DNA of 64,000 bases from Choricystis sp. odSpoLacu1 (taxonomy: Eukaryota > Chlorophyta > Trebouxiophyceae), in the NCBI GenBank assembly GCA_958009055.1, contig OY253659.1, forward strand, positions 186,001 to 250,000, in the 5' to 3' direction. Position 1 is the stretch's first letter; every line of letters begins with the position of its first letter. The notes under the pieces are model-generated. The model searched no databases. It was not told where the DNA came from and worked only from the letters and a program-made list of their open reading frames with translations. Positions 1-10,805 of the stretch are shown here, in pieces. The translations under genes were made by a program, and so were the position numbers.

Positions 1-809
1 CGGCTGCTGATTTGGGGGCTGCGGCGCGGCGGGCGTGCGAGCGGGAGGCGGCCGCCGCGAGAGCGTCTGCGGACGCAGCAGCCGCTGCCCGCGCGGGCGC
101 GCGGTCGTCGGCGGACGCGATCCTGCCGAGCGGGGCACGGCGCCACTCTGCGCCTGGCGCGCCCCAAGAGGACGCGTTGGCCACTCCCCGCGCCGCGATC
201 GACGCAGCGAGTGCGGCCGCGCCGCGCTCGCCCCGCGCCTCGCCCTTCGACCACCACCCGGCCTCCTCCTCCCCGCCTCCTCCTCGCGCGACCGCTGTCG
301 CTGTCGCGTCCCGCGTGTCCCGGGTGCGCCCCTCCATGGAGGCTCGTCGCCGCCTGCTGGACACGGCCGCGCTGGCGGGGCGGCGAGTCCTCATTGCCGA
401 AGACAACCTGATCAACCGCGTCGTTGCAAAAAAGATGTGCGCCGCCCTGGGCATCAAGGTGGCGGTCGCCAACGATGGCGCGGAGGCGGTGGCGGCCGCG
501 ATGAGCGCGGCGCAGAACGGGCCGCCATTTGATGCGATCTTGATGGATTGCTCGATGCCCACTATGAGTGGTACTGATGCGACGCGCGCCCTGCGTGCGG
601 CGGGTGTCCTCACCCCCGTCATCGGGTTCACTGCCAATGCGAGCACCGCGGACCGGGACGCGTGTTTGGCGTCGGGCATGGATGGTTTTTTGTCCAAACC
701 CGTGCTGAGAGACAGGCTCGCGGAAGCCCTGCTCCTCGTGCTCACAGGGCGCGCCAAATTCCAGGATCGGGACACGTTTGCGGCGGCGCCCGCGTTTGTG
801 GGGGCGTGA
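1..809 (+). CDS. Receiver domain, C-terminal end of a hybrid histidine kinase (5' partial)
   Basis: The frame is open to the left edge, so the gene starts upstream; only about the last 268 residues are visible. The first ~115 residues are Ala/Arg/Pro-rich linker. The last ~125 residues form a CheY-like receiver: the acidic pocket is in LIAEDN, the phospho-acceptor Asp is in MDCSMP (codon at 546-548), and the conserved Lys is in SKPV near the end. Receivers at the extreme C-terminus after a long linker are typical of eukaryotic hybrid sensor kinases, which pass phosphate from a histidine to this Asp; the kinase part is not in the window, so that is inference. A stand-alone response regulator is the alternative. 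Stop TGA at 807-809. Confidence 0.8.
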   Translation, partial: AADLGAAARRACEREAAAARASADAAAAARAGARSSADAILPSGARRHSAPGAPQEDALATPRAAIDAASAAAPRSPRASPFDHHPASSSPPPPRATAVAVASRVSRVRPSMEARRRLLDTAALAGRRVLIAEDNLINRVVAKKMCAALGIKVAVANDGAEAVAAAMSAAQNGPPFDAILMDCSMPTMSGTDATRALRAAGVLTPVIGFTANASTADRDACLASGMDGFLSKPVLRDRLAEALLLVLTGRAKFQDRDTFAAAPAFVGA

Positions 810-981
810 AGAGAGAGAGAGAGAGAGAGAGTTTTAGAACCTTGATTTGTTTTTCGTTCAGTGAAAAACGTCGTCGCGAACTCACAGAAGTAAAAAAAGA
901 CTCGTCGCTCCCCCAAAGAAACACTCACCTCTCTTGCGCACCCAACTCTCTCACACTCATATCAACACACACACAACACTC

Positions 982-2479
982 TCACGCCGTCGCCTTGGCC
1001 TCGGCCCCATGCTTGGACGTCTCCCCGCCCGCGCCATACCCGAGGAACGCGGGGCGGCTCGTCAACCCCAGCGTCTCAAACAGCTTCTCATCATCCGCCC
1101 TGTCCGCGTTGGCGGTCGTCAACAGTTTGTCGCCGTCAAAGATGGAGTTGGCGCCCGCCAGGAAAGCCAGGGCTTGGTCGCCGGCGCCCATGTCTCTGCG
1201 CCCTGCGGAGAGGCGTACCATGGAGCGCGGCATCGTGATGCGCGCGGTGGCGACACACCGAACAACGTCGAGAGGGGTGGGCGGCTCAGCGTTTTGCAGG
1301 GGCGTACCAGGGACAGCCACCAGTGCATTGATCGGCACCGACTCTGGGTGGGCGGGCAGGGTGGAGAGGGTGTGGAGCAGGCCGACGCGGTCGGAGCCGG
1401 ATTCGCCCAGCCCAATGATCCCACCCGCGCACACAGAGACGCCGGCTTCACGCACAGCGGCCAGCGTGGCCAGGCGGTCGGCGTACGTGCGAGTCGATGT
1501 GATCTTGGCGTAGTGTTCGGGGGAGGTGTCGACGTTGTGGTTGTAGGCACTCAACCCTGCATCCCGCAGTTGCCCTGCTTGCTCCGCGTTCACCATGCCC
1601 AGCGTGGCGCACACTTCCAGGCCCAGGCCGCGCACTTTGGTGACCATGTCCAGGACGCGGGCCCACTGGCGGGGGCCGACTTGGTCCGGGCCCCGCCACG
1701 CGGCCCCCATGCAGAAACGCGTGGAGCCGGCCGCTTTCGCTCTCACCGCCGCCTCGAACACGGTGTCCAGGTCCAGCAGCTTGGTGGCCTCCGTCTCCGT
1801 CTTGTGGTTTGAGGACTGGGAGCAGTAGCCACAGTCTTCGGGGCAGCCACCCGTTTTGACGGAGAGCAGGGTGCAGCGCTGCACTTGGGACGGGTTGTGG
1901 TGGGTCCTGTGCACGGTGGCGGCCGCGTGGACCAGGTCGAGGAGGGGGGTGTTGTAGACGGCCGAGATTTCGTCGCGGCTGGGGTGGGAGGGTGGTGGTG
2001 GTGGTGGCGTGAGGGTGGGGTCGCGGCGCGGCGACCCCAGCCACAGAGGAAGCAACGTCTCCTTGAAAGCTTGTGTGGCCTCTGCCCCCCCCCTGCCCCC
2101 CCCACGCCAACCCAATGCACGCGGTCACTCAACGCCAGCATAGCTCCACACGTCCCCCGGGCGGGACAGGGGGGACAGGCGGCCGCGCGCGCGCGCAGCA
2201 CCACCCACCCCCGAGCAAAAAAGGGGCGGCCACCAGTCGCATTCGGCCGTCGTGCGCTCCTTGCGCCGCACCCTCTCCCCTCCTCCCTCCCAACAACACT
2301 CACGTCCAGTCCGTCCTCACAACCCCCAGCTCACGCCGCCACCGCGGCACGTCGGAGGACGCGTCCGTGGGCAGCGCGTCCTCCGCGACGGCGGGCAGCG
2401 ACGCCGCGGACCGCGTCGCGGCCGGGGCCAGCGCGCGGGTCGCGGCGCGGCGGGCCGCGTGGGCGGCGGTGGTCAGCAT
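982..2479 (-). CDS. BIO2: Biotin synthase, mitochondrial-type, two exons
   Basis: Radical-SAM enzyme inserting sulfur into dethiobiotin, the last step of biotin synthesis. Exon 1 is 2304-2479 and exon 2 is 982-1978, joined across a GTGAGT...CCCAG intron; together 390 residues, close to the family size. Exon 1 gives an Ala/Arg-rich presequence (start MLTTAAHAARRAATRAL) typical of mitochondrial import, matching the location of plant BIO2, and then RTDW, which continues as the TRDEISAVYN helix in exon 2. The 4Fe-4S motif CPEDCGYC follows SVKTGG, and YNHNVDTSPE, the SAM-site region and RLSAGR are conserved. It is head-to-head with the hydroxylase-like gene across about 210 bp and lies near BIO3-BIO1 and KAPA synthase. 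Start chosen because the upstream in-frame codons lack the presequence character. Confidence 0.96.
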
Positions 2480-2688
2480 ATTTTTTGGCGTGAGAGTGGG
2501 GACGGTGAAAATAAGAGCAACACGGAGAGGGCGCGTGCGCGGAACGGAGCTTTTGTTTTTCGCCCGCGGTTTTGGCTGCGACTGCACAAGCACACTCGTC
2601 TCTCTCTCTCTTTGCGCGGGCGTGTTTTGTCATCGGGAGAAGACGCCGAACCTCCCCCCCCCCCCCCCCCATACCACCCTCCCTCACC
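2480..2688. promoter_or_regulatory. Bidirectional promoter region between biotin synthase and hydroxylase-like gene
   Basis: Only 209 bp separate the two start codons of divergent genes, so both promoters and 5' leaders must lie here. It contains a C-run of about 17 just upstream of the + strand ATG at 2689. No TATA box or known operator was recognised. Confidence 0.5.
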
Positions 2689-3991
2689 ATGTGGCCCCCT
2701 CTCATCGGCGGCGGCTACTGGGCCGCCCTGGTGCAGGTGGCCGCAGTTTACTATGGATACGCAGCCATCCTGCACTGGCTGGTGCCCGCCCTGTTCCCCG
2801 CCTCCGCCCTGCCGTCGCTGCAGGTGGCGCCTCGGAGGCCGGGCCAGGTGGCGGCTGAAGCGGCGCACTCGTTGGGTGAGTTTGGGTTGGGGGGTGGGAG
2901 CGAGACGCATTTTTTGGCGCGCCACGGCTGGCCGCTGCGCGCCTCCCATGCCGCGCCGCACAGCCTGGACGCACCACCACGCCCTGCGTGTTGGAGGTCT
3001 GACTCACTCTCACTCGGACCAGCGGCGAGGCGGGAGCAGGCACCAGGGCGGTCGGCAAGCACGGCGGAGCAATGGCGCGCCTTTTGCTGTTCGACGGCTC
3101 GCAAACCACCACTCGCTCTCACTTCCTCCCACTACACCACCAGGCCCTATCGCCGTCAAAGCCGCCGTTCTGACCGTCGTGGAACGCCTGGCCGCGACCC
3201 CCGGCGCCTCCAAACTGTACGCCGGGTCCCTGCTGGCGTCCCCTGGCGCCTTATTGTATGGATTGGCGACGGTTGCTGTTCTCGACGTTTTGCACGACGC
3301 CTGGTTCTACTGGTCCCACCGCGCCCTGCACGCTCGCCCGGTCTACAGGTCCATCCACGCGTCTCACCATGCGTCGACGTCGCCGACTCCGTTCACCGGG
3401 TACTCGTTCCACGTGGTGGAGGCGGGGGTCGTGTTTGCGAACGAGATTCTCGTCTGCTTCCTGTTCCCCATCCACGCCGGCCTGCACCGCGCCTACCACC
3501 TGTACACGACAGGCATTCACTGCGGGGGGCACGCAGGGTACGAGATCGCGCCGTATGTGCCGTCGTTGGCGGGGCTGGTGGTGGCGGTGGTCGAAAAAAT
3601 TGCGCCGAGGCTGGGCGCTGCCGGCCGCGCCACCCTCAACACCGTCCAACACCACGACCTGCACCACCGCTTTCCGTCGACCCATTTCTCGCTGTACTTC
3701 ACCTTCTGGGACGCGCTGTGCGGCACCGAGCACCCTGGCTACAGAGCCATCGTGGCCCCTGCGCCCGCGGCCACCGCGGACGCTGCCACCAAAGCCGTCG
3801 CCCTGGCGTCCGCATCCAGAGCCGCGGCAGCTGCCAAGAAGAGGGGGGGAGAGGAGGTGCCGCCGCTGGACGCGCTGGCACCACCCGCCAAGGCCGCGCC
3901 GCCGCGCGCGCCGCGCTCGCGGCCGGCGTCGCCCGCCATCGGGGCGTGGCGCCCGCGGCGCAGTGCGCGCATGACGGCCGCGTCAGCGTAG
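2689..3991 (+). CDS. Fatty acid hydroxylase / sterol desaturase superfamily membrane protein
   Basis: Two exons, 2689-2875 and 3144-3991 (344 residues). A hydrophobic first segment (about residues 5-40) is followed by a second membrane region that runs into the three histidine boxes of the ERG3/FA-hydroxylase superfamily: HDAWFYWSHRALH, HASHHAS and HHDLHHRFP. These ligate a di-iron centre that uses O2 to hydroxylate or desaturate lipid substrates in the ER; the exact substrate cannot be told from sequence. The C-terminal ~85 residues are Ala/Pro/Arg-rich and probably disordered. The gene shares a promoter with biotin synthase and is followed by the Nudix gene on the same strand. It could be a C-5 or C-4 sterol oxidase relative, a sphinganine hydroxylase relative, or a lipid hydroxylase supplying the biotin pathway (speculative). 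Confidence 0.88.
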
Positions 3992-4284
3992 ATGAGAGGT
4001 AAAGGAAATGTGACGGTGGTTTTCATTCTGTTTTTCGGCGTGCCGGCAGCTGAGAAGGGTCGCGTCGCGCCCTTTCTTCCTGGGGTTCTCTGTTTTTCAT
4101 TTTTGCGCACACGAAACGAAACGAAACAGCGACCCCTTCTTCTTCATTGCTCTTCTGTGTGTGTGGGGTGTGTGCTTGACTTTTTTTCTCATTGTGTGAC
4201 ACTGTGCGACTTCCCTTTGCAAAAACAAACAACCGCGCGAGAGAACGAAACCACTGCCGTTCGTTTGTTTTCCTCTCTCCTTCG

Positions 4285-5530
4285 ATGGTGCTGCCCCGCC
4301 ACGCCGTCCGTGCCTACGCAGGCGGCGCCCCCGCCGCCGGCCCCGCGCCTCGGCGCCCCCGCCGTGCAGCCGCCGCCGCGCCCGCTCCTCCTCCCGCCGC
4401 GGTGGTGGGTGCTCACGATGAGCCGCGCGAAACGTGTATCTTCATTGATGAGTACAGGCGCAACGTGGGCGTCTGCCTCGTCAACTCGGAGGGGCTGGTG
4501 TTTTGTGCCCGGTGAGTCGGTGTGCCTGGGCTGTGCAGGCGAGAGGGGATAGGGAGGGGCGTGTGGCGGTGCTCAAAGCGATTGGTCGAAAAAAGCACCC
4601 CCACATCGCACCTCTCACACCCACCTCCTCCCTTTCCCCTCCCCCCTCCAGCCGCGTCGACGACACGGAGGGCACGTGGCAGATGCCGCAGGTGCGTGTG
4701 GTGTGTTTTGGGGGCGGGCAGGCCAGAGACACGTGCGCAGCACCAAAAAAGAGCGCCAAAGCGACGCTCTGTGTCCCAATGGGGGGGGGGGGGTGTCTGG
4801 GGCGCGCACACGCCAGCGCCTCTCTCGGCAGCCCACGCCGGCTTAGCGCCTGCCCTCTCGCTAGGGGCGAGCACACTGGCCTGGGCTGGAGGCAGGGAGG
4901 GCAGAGGAGGCCGGGACGGCGCGCGCCAGAGGGTGCCAAAAAAGCACGCGCGAGGGGGTCGCGCGCGCGAGAGGACGACGGCGCTCCTTTTCGCTGTGCC
5001 CCCGCACCGACCCACCCACGTCACACCCACAGGGCGGCATCGACCACCTCGAAAACCCGCTCGCCGCCGCCGCCCGCGAGCTGCGCGAGGAGACGGGCAT
5101 CGTGTCCGCCCGCGTGGTGGCGATCAGTGGGGCGTGGGTGCCGTACGACGCGCCCACCCACGTCAAGGCGCCCCCGCCCGGCACGCCCTTCACCCCCTTC
5201 TCCCCGTCCTCGGACGCCTCGGAAGCCGCCGCCGCTGCCACCCCCCTCAACGGCGCCAACGCGTCCACCACGTGGTTGCGGTACCGGGGCCAGACGCAGA
5301 AGTGGGTGCTCATGTATTTTTATGGCGACGAGCACGAAGAGGTCGACCTCGGCCCCCCCGACGCGCGCGAGTTTTCTGAATACGCGTGGCGCCCCCTGCC
5401 CGACGTCGCGTCCAACGTCGTCCCCTTCAAGCGGCCCGTGTACCAGAGGGTGGCGGCCGAGTTTGGGCCGGTCATCGCGGCGAGGCGGGGGGGCGGGTGC
5501 GAGGAGCCGTGGTGGGGGCGGTGTGTTTGA
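4285..5530 (+). CDS. Nudix hydrolase, RppH / plant NUDX26-27 type
   Basis: Three exons: 4285-4511, 4652-4691 (a 40-nt microexon) and 5033-5530, giving 254 residues. The join of exons 2 and 3 restores WQMPQ-GGID, the signature of bacterial RppH and plastid NUDX26/27 enzymes. The Nudix box follows as GGIDHLENP...RELREETGI with all catalytic Glu and Arg positions present. Members hydrolyse diadenosine polyphosphates, ppGpp or RNA 5' pyrophosphate, releasing pyrophosphate. Residues 1-50 are Ala/Pro/Arg-rich and could be a plastid transit peptide. An insertion of about 40 Pro/Ser/Ala-rich residues lies between the Nudix box and the KWVLMYF strand. Tandem to the hydroxylase gene, and convergent with BIO3-BIO1. 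Confidence 0.9.
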
Positions 5531-6076
5531 ATGGAGGCAAAAAGTTGAGGGTTTTTTTTTTTCTTAGCTGATTTTTATGCTGGCGCGAGAATGAGTTTCC
5601 CCCTCTGGGCGCCGCGGTGCGACAACGCTTTTAGCGCCCGCGAGCGGCAGTGTGTGTTTCATTTTTATGTGTGTGCCCCCCCCCGGCGCACAAGAAAGGG
5701 TTCCTTTTTTTCCACCATCGTTTGTCCGTTGCCCGCTCGCGCGGCCTTGTGCCCCGCCCGACGGAGTATTGTGTGTGTGCCGTTTTACCACCAAAAAACA
5801 TTTTCCACCAAAACAACAACGTTTCGAACCCACTTTTTACCACCACCATTTTTAGTGCTGCATTTTTTTCAACACGCACACCACACCCGTTGATTTTTTG
5901 CTCCACCTTCTTCACCCAACGAACCACAACCACCATCTCTCCTACATGTAAACTGATTTTTATGTGATGAACAATCACGCAGACACAAAACGAATGTCAC
6001 ACAAAAGAATCTGGAACAACACGCCTCACCTCAACCCCTTTCCCCAGCTGTGGAGACCTGTGCTCCACTCCCTCCC
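5531..6076. other. Convergent intergenic region
   Basis: About 545 bp between the stop codons of the Nudix gene and BIO3-BIO1. It is markedly T/A- and C-rich compared with the genes, with poly-T, poly-C and CACCA-rich stretches and no conserved coding frame. Two transcript ends are expected here; no other element was seen. Confidence 0.5.
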
Positions 6077-8942
6077 TCACCCATCCAGCGCCGCCAGCAG
6101 CGCCTCCTGCAGCGCGGCGCCCCCCCCGGGGTCAGAGGTCGGGGCGCGCATGATGTACACCGCGTCCCCCAACGGACGCACGTACACGCCCCCCCCCCGC
6201 CAGGCGGGCCACCACGCCCGCCGCCGCGGTGGAGGCGTAGCCCGCGTCCCCGGTCACGCGCAGGTGGGCGGCCAGCACGGTGCCGATGGCGAAGGCGCGG
6301 TCGACGGAGGGGTGGCGGGCAATCGCTGCCAACCCATCCTCACACCACAGGGGCGCCAGGCGGCCGCACGGCTGGGCGCAGGCACAGAGGGTGGACGTGG
6401 CACCGCCACCACACCCACGCCCCGGCACGCAGATGGCGGGGTTGAGCGTCGGATCCGTGTACGCTGGCAGCGCGGCGGCCGCCGCGCCACACCCGGCCGC
6501 GTGTGCAGAATACGAGTGCCCATGCAGCAGCGCGTTCCTGGTGCCCCCCCCCTTGAAAGAGGCGAAGACGTCATCCGTCGCCAGGGTGGCGGCCAGGGGG
6601 AGGAGGCCGCCTGTCAACAGTTTGGCAAAGGCAGCGACGTCGGGAGTGACCCCCAACAACCCGCACCCGGACACCGCGCCCAAACGCCACAGCCCCGAGA
6701 AGACTTCGTCCGCGACGACCGGGATGGAGCGGGCGCGGGAGGCGTGGACAAAGGCGATCTGGTGTGGTGGTGGTGGTGGTGGTGGGGGGGGGGGGGGGGG
6801 GAGGGGGAGCGTGAGAGAGTCCCCTCCTTTCCTCCCCTCCTCACACCCATCCGCCCCACAAGCCGAGCTCACCTGCCACGCTGGATCGATCAACCGCATG
6901 CCGCCCGCCCCTTGGAGCACGGGCTCAAACAGGGCGGCCCCCACCACCGCGCCGGCCGCTTCGTGCGCGTCCAGAGCGACATCGATCGACTCGCGGTACG
7001 CGCGGCCGACACTGCCCGACGCCCGCTGGCCGCTGAACAGGTCGGCCAGGCCGCCAGGCACGTCGTGTTCGTCACACCCGTCGCTGGCGCCCCCTGCCTT
7101 GGGCACGCGCACTGTCCAGCCGTCGGCGCTGAGACCAGCGGTGGGGGGCGCGAGCGCCAGCGCGCGCCCACTGTACCAGGGCGTCTGCCGCTCATTGAAG
7201 ACGGACGGTGGCGTCGCGTCCATGGCGGCCAGGGTGTCGCCATGGTAGCAGCCGTCCACGGTGAGCACGGTGACAGGGAGGGAAGGCGCGGACGCTGCCT
7301 CGCGCGCGGACGCAACGCGGGGGGCCGCCGCGCGGAACGCCATCTTGAGGCCGACCTCGATGGCGGTGGAGCTGAGGGAGGGTTGGAAACATGGTTGATG
7401 GTGGTTGATGGTGAGGTGTTGTGTGTGTTGAATGTTGGGCGGGTCGACGGGCAGCGCGTCTGCCGTCCCCGTCTCTCCACACGCACACTCACCCGTCGTC
7501 CGACCAAAACACTTTGCCCGCCCACCCCGCTCCCGGCCCCGCCAACAATGCTTCCGCAGCCTGCACCGCGGGCTCGTTGGCGGAGCGAGGGTGGATGACG
7601 TGGCCGTACCTGCCCACGGCCGCCGCGATCGCGCGCCGCACGGCCCCGCCCGCCGCCCCGTGCGCGCCCTGCGTCCACCACGAGGCGCACGCATCGTAGA
7701 GCGGGGTGAGGGTGGGGACGGGGGCGGCGTCGGCCGAGGGCGGGGCGGGGGCGGCGGTGGTGCCGCCGCCGCCGCCGCCGCCGCCACCCTCCCCCCCTCG
7801 CTGCCTCCACGCCAGCGTCATGTAGTGCTCCCCCGCCCTCCCATCGATGGCCATGACGTCTCGGTCCGGGACCAGCCCCTCATGCTGGGTGAAGGGCCAC
7901 CACGTGACTGCCGCGGCGCGGGCGGGGAGGGAGGCAAGATCCGCGGCCGCGGCCTCGGCAACGCCAACTGATGCATCCAGGGCTCTTTCCAACCCTTTCC
8001 GAGCCTCCCCATCCGCCCACGCAACAAAGGACGGGTCTGCGGCGTCGGCAGACACCCAGTCGGCGGGGGGAGGGGGGCAGGGAGGGAGGTGGACAACAGG
8101 GGTCCCCGCTGGCAGCCCCGCCCGCAGCGCGTCCACGTGCCCCGCCGGCGGTGCCCCCGCCACAATGACGCCGACCAGGGGGGCGTGGCCACGGTGGGAC
8201 AGCGCTTCCGCGGCGGCCAGGGTGGTGGAGACACCGCCGAGGCGCGGGGAGGCGACTAAAAGAGGGGGCAGGCGCAGCGACCCCCACGCGTCCGCCTGGG
8301 CGGTGCCGTCGGGGGAGGGGGACAGGGGACCGCCCGCGGTCTCGATGAAGGCAATCGCGGGCGCGGAGGGTGGGTGGGTGGTGGTGACAGCGTGTGCCCA
8401 CTCGGACAGCTCTCGCGCGGTTCGCGCCGCCACGTCAGCAGAGGCGACCCCCTTCCCTCCACTCGCCACCGCGGCGTGGGGAGAGGTGGGCGTGCGCCAC
8501 GCAGTCAGGGTGCGGGCGTAGGAGAGGGGAGGGGAGGCAGTGTGGTTTCGAGGCGGCGGCGCTGCACCGCCACCCTCCCACAACTCTCGTGCATGCTCCC
8601 CCGGCTGCGCCAGCGTCAGCCCCCCCCCCCCTCGCCACGCTGCGCGCGTCATCGTCGCTCGGGTACCCCGTCTGCACGGGCTTGACGTACAGGACGCGCC
8701 ACCCGCGGGCGGCAGCGACGCGCGCGAGGCCGGCACAGACCAGCGTCTTGCCGATGTCGGTGTCGGCGCCCCACACCGCCAGGGCGGGAGGGAAGAGAGG
8801 GCGGCTTGGTGGCGGGGGCGGCAGGGCGGGCGGGCGTGGGGAGTGGGGGAAGGTGGAGGGGGGGGGGGGTCGGGCCGCTGCTGCTGTGCACGCGGCGCGC
8901 GCGGCGCGCGGCCGCGACGAGGGCGGCTGTGCGCAGCAGCAT
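6077..8942 (-). CDS. BIO3-BIO1: Bifunctional dethiobiotin synthetase / DAPA aminotransferase
   Basis: Fused enzyme carrying out the two middle steps of biotin synthesis: KAPA to DAPA (aminotransferase) and DAPA to dethiobiotin (ATP-dependent carboxylation). Exons 7493-8942, 6873-7371 and 6077-6758, about 876 residues. Order: mitochondrial presequence (MLLRTAALVAAARRARR), synthetase with P-loop GADTDIGKT, VKPVQTG and IETAGG, then the PLP aminotransferase with WWPFTQHEGL, FWSDDGSTAIE, CYHGDT, ADEVFSGLWRLG and the PLP lysine in FAKLLTGG. As read the frame breaks three times, each in a homopolymer: G-run near 8858-8869, C-run 8620-8631 and C-run 6189-6198. One-base corrections restore conserved sequence on both sides, including the C-terminus around VYVRPLGDAVYIM. 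Probably an intact gene with sequence errors. Head-to-head with KAPA synthase. Confidence 0.93.
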
Positions 8943-9267
8943 GAATGGAGATTTTGGGCCCCACCGCAACCCCCGCCACACACGCCCGGAAAGCCAGAAG
9001 AGCGGCAGAAAAATGCAAGCGGCTTGTTTCGACGGCACACATGCGCCGGCTGAACCTACACATTGCGGCAACACACTTTTGCGCGCCTGAACCTGTCCCC
9101 GCGCCCAGCCCATCCACGCGAGCGGGAACGTGTCACATGCACGTGTGAAACCGCATGCTTGAAGTTGGGGCGTGTGTGTTGGCGTTGCCCCATTTTGCTT
9201 TCGCCGACCTAGCCACCGTCCCTCCCCCCCGCATTCCGCCCCTTCCCGCGCCCTTCTCCTCCTCCTA
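8943..9267. promoter_or_regulatory. Divergent promoter shared by BIO3-BIO1 and KAPA synthase
   Basis: A 325-bp interval between the start codons of two consecutive biotin-pathway genes, so common control is likely. No TATA box, riboswitch or repeated operator could be identified by eye. Green algae are not known to use a biotin riboswitch, and none is seen here. Confidence 0.55.
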
Positions 9268-10732
9268 ATGGCCTGGCCCGGCGGCTGGAGCCCCTGGCTG
9301 GCCTCCTCCCTCTCCCGCCTGACCGCGGCCGACAGGCTGCGCACCCTGCGCGCGGTCACGCCGACGACCAACGCGGTGCGCGTGACCGTCCCGTCCTCCA
9401 CGCTCGCCGCCTGGGCGGCATCGTATGATGGCGGTGAGGAAGCTGGCGGCAGTGGCCTGCCGTCGTCTTCTGCCAATGATAACAAAACGGTGACTCTTTT
9501 TTCTACCAACGATTACCTTGGCCTCTCCACCCACCCGGCCGTCCGGGCAGCCGCCGCCTCCGCCGCCGCAGCCGTGGGCTGCGGCCCCCGCTCCTCCGCC
9601 CTAGTGGGGGGTGGGTACACGGTGGCCCACGCTGAGCTGGAGGCAGCACTCGCAGACTTAAAAGAAGCAGAAGCATGCTTGCTGTTCGCCACGGGCTTCG
9701 CCGCCAACACGGCGGTGCTGGGCGCGTTTGCCAGGTGAGAGAGAAGGAGTGTGCGTGTGTGTGTGTGTGTGGAGGGAGAGGACACACAAGAGGAAGGATG
9801 GAAAACGAACACACACACGACGACGATGACCGTTTTTCCTCGAACCCCTCCCTTTTCCACTCCCTCCCCTCCCACACAGCTCCCCCGACGTCGCAATCTT
9901 CTCGGACGCCCTCAACCACGCCTCCATCGTGGACGGCGCTCGTCTGGCGTCGCGAGGAGGGGGGGCCACCCTGCACATATACCCGCACAACGACGTGGCG
10001 ACGTTGGATGCAGCTCTTTCCGCGCGCCCGCCCTCCGCGTGCCGCGCGATTGTCGTCACCGACTCCCTCTTCTCCATGGACGGCGACTTCGCTGATCTTG
10101 CCGCCCTGGCCTCCCTCAAGCGCAAGCACGGCTTTCTGCTGGTGCTGGATGAAGCGCACGCCACGCTGGCGTGTGGCCCGCGCGGCGGCGGCGCGGCCGA
10201 CGCGGCGGGCGTGTCCTCACACGTCGACATCCACGTGGGCACCCTGTCCAAAGCGTTTGGCGCGCACGGCGGCTTTGTCGCCCTCTCGCGCGACGCCAAA
10301 GCCTACCTGGCCAACGCGGGGCGGAGCTACGGCTTTTCGACCGCGCCGCCCGCGCCCGCCGTGGCCGCAGCGACCGCCGCGCTCGCCGTCTCCCGCGCCG
10401 AGCCGTGGCGAAGGGTGACCCTGGCCAAGCACGCGTCCCGCGTGGCTGCGGCCGTGGGGGCGCCCCCTCCCCCCGTCGGAGCGGGGGAGACGGCGGTGTC
10501 GCCAATCATACCAGTCGTGTTGGGACCGGAAGCCGCAGCACTCAAAGCGTCAGCGTCCCTCCTCCGCGCCGGCCTGCACGTCCCCGCCATCCGCCCCCCC
10601 ACCGTGCCTCCGGGCACGTCCAGGCTGCGGGTCAGCGTGTCGTCCGCGCACAGCGAGGCGGATGTGGAGAGGTTGTTGGTGGAGTTGGGGAGGGCGGGCG
10701 TGAGCGCGGCAGGTGGGGTGGCGCGGTTGTGA
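9268..10732 (+). CDS. BIOF: KAPA synthase (7-keto-8-aminopelargonate synthase) with PTS1-like end
   Basis: PLP enzyme condensing pimeloyl-CoA with L-alanine, the first committed step of biotin synthesis. Two exons, 9268-9734 and 9880-10732 (439 residues). Conserved landmarks of the alpha-oxoamine synthase family: STNDYLGLSTHP, GCGPRSSALVGGGY, FATGFAANTAVLGAF, SDALNHASIVDG, LDEAHATL and the PLP lysine in GTLSKAFGAHGGF. The intron joins the exons inside AFASSPDVAIFSDA. The protein ends in Ala-Arg-Leu, a peroxisomal PTS1-type tripeptide, consistent with the peroxisomal KAPA synthase described in fungi and plants. Divergent from BIO3-BIO1; a member of the local biotin cluster. The Gly-rich motifs separate it from serine palmitoyltransferase only moderately, but context settles the call. 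Confidence 0.94.
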
Positions 10733-10805
10733 AGAGGGAGAGAACTTGCAATTAAAAGCATTCGAGTTCTTTTGTTTCATCGCAAAATCAAAGGCGGGGC
10801 GGGTT

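Noticed and set aside
5964..7598. Long plus-strand open frame opposite BIO3-BIO1 (544 residues)
   Set aside because: It lies antisense to conserved enzyme sequence and is Arg/Pro/Gly-rich; such frames are expected by chance at this GC content.
6132..10732. Bacterial contamination or horizontal transfer of the biotin genes
   Set aside because: All have spliceosomal introns, organelle presequences and the same GC-rich codon use as the neighbours, and BIO3-BIO1 is the eukaryotic fusion.
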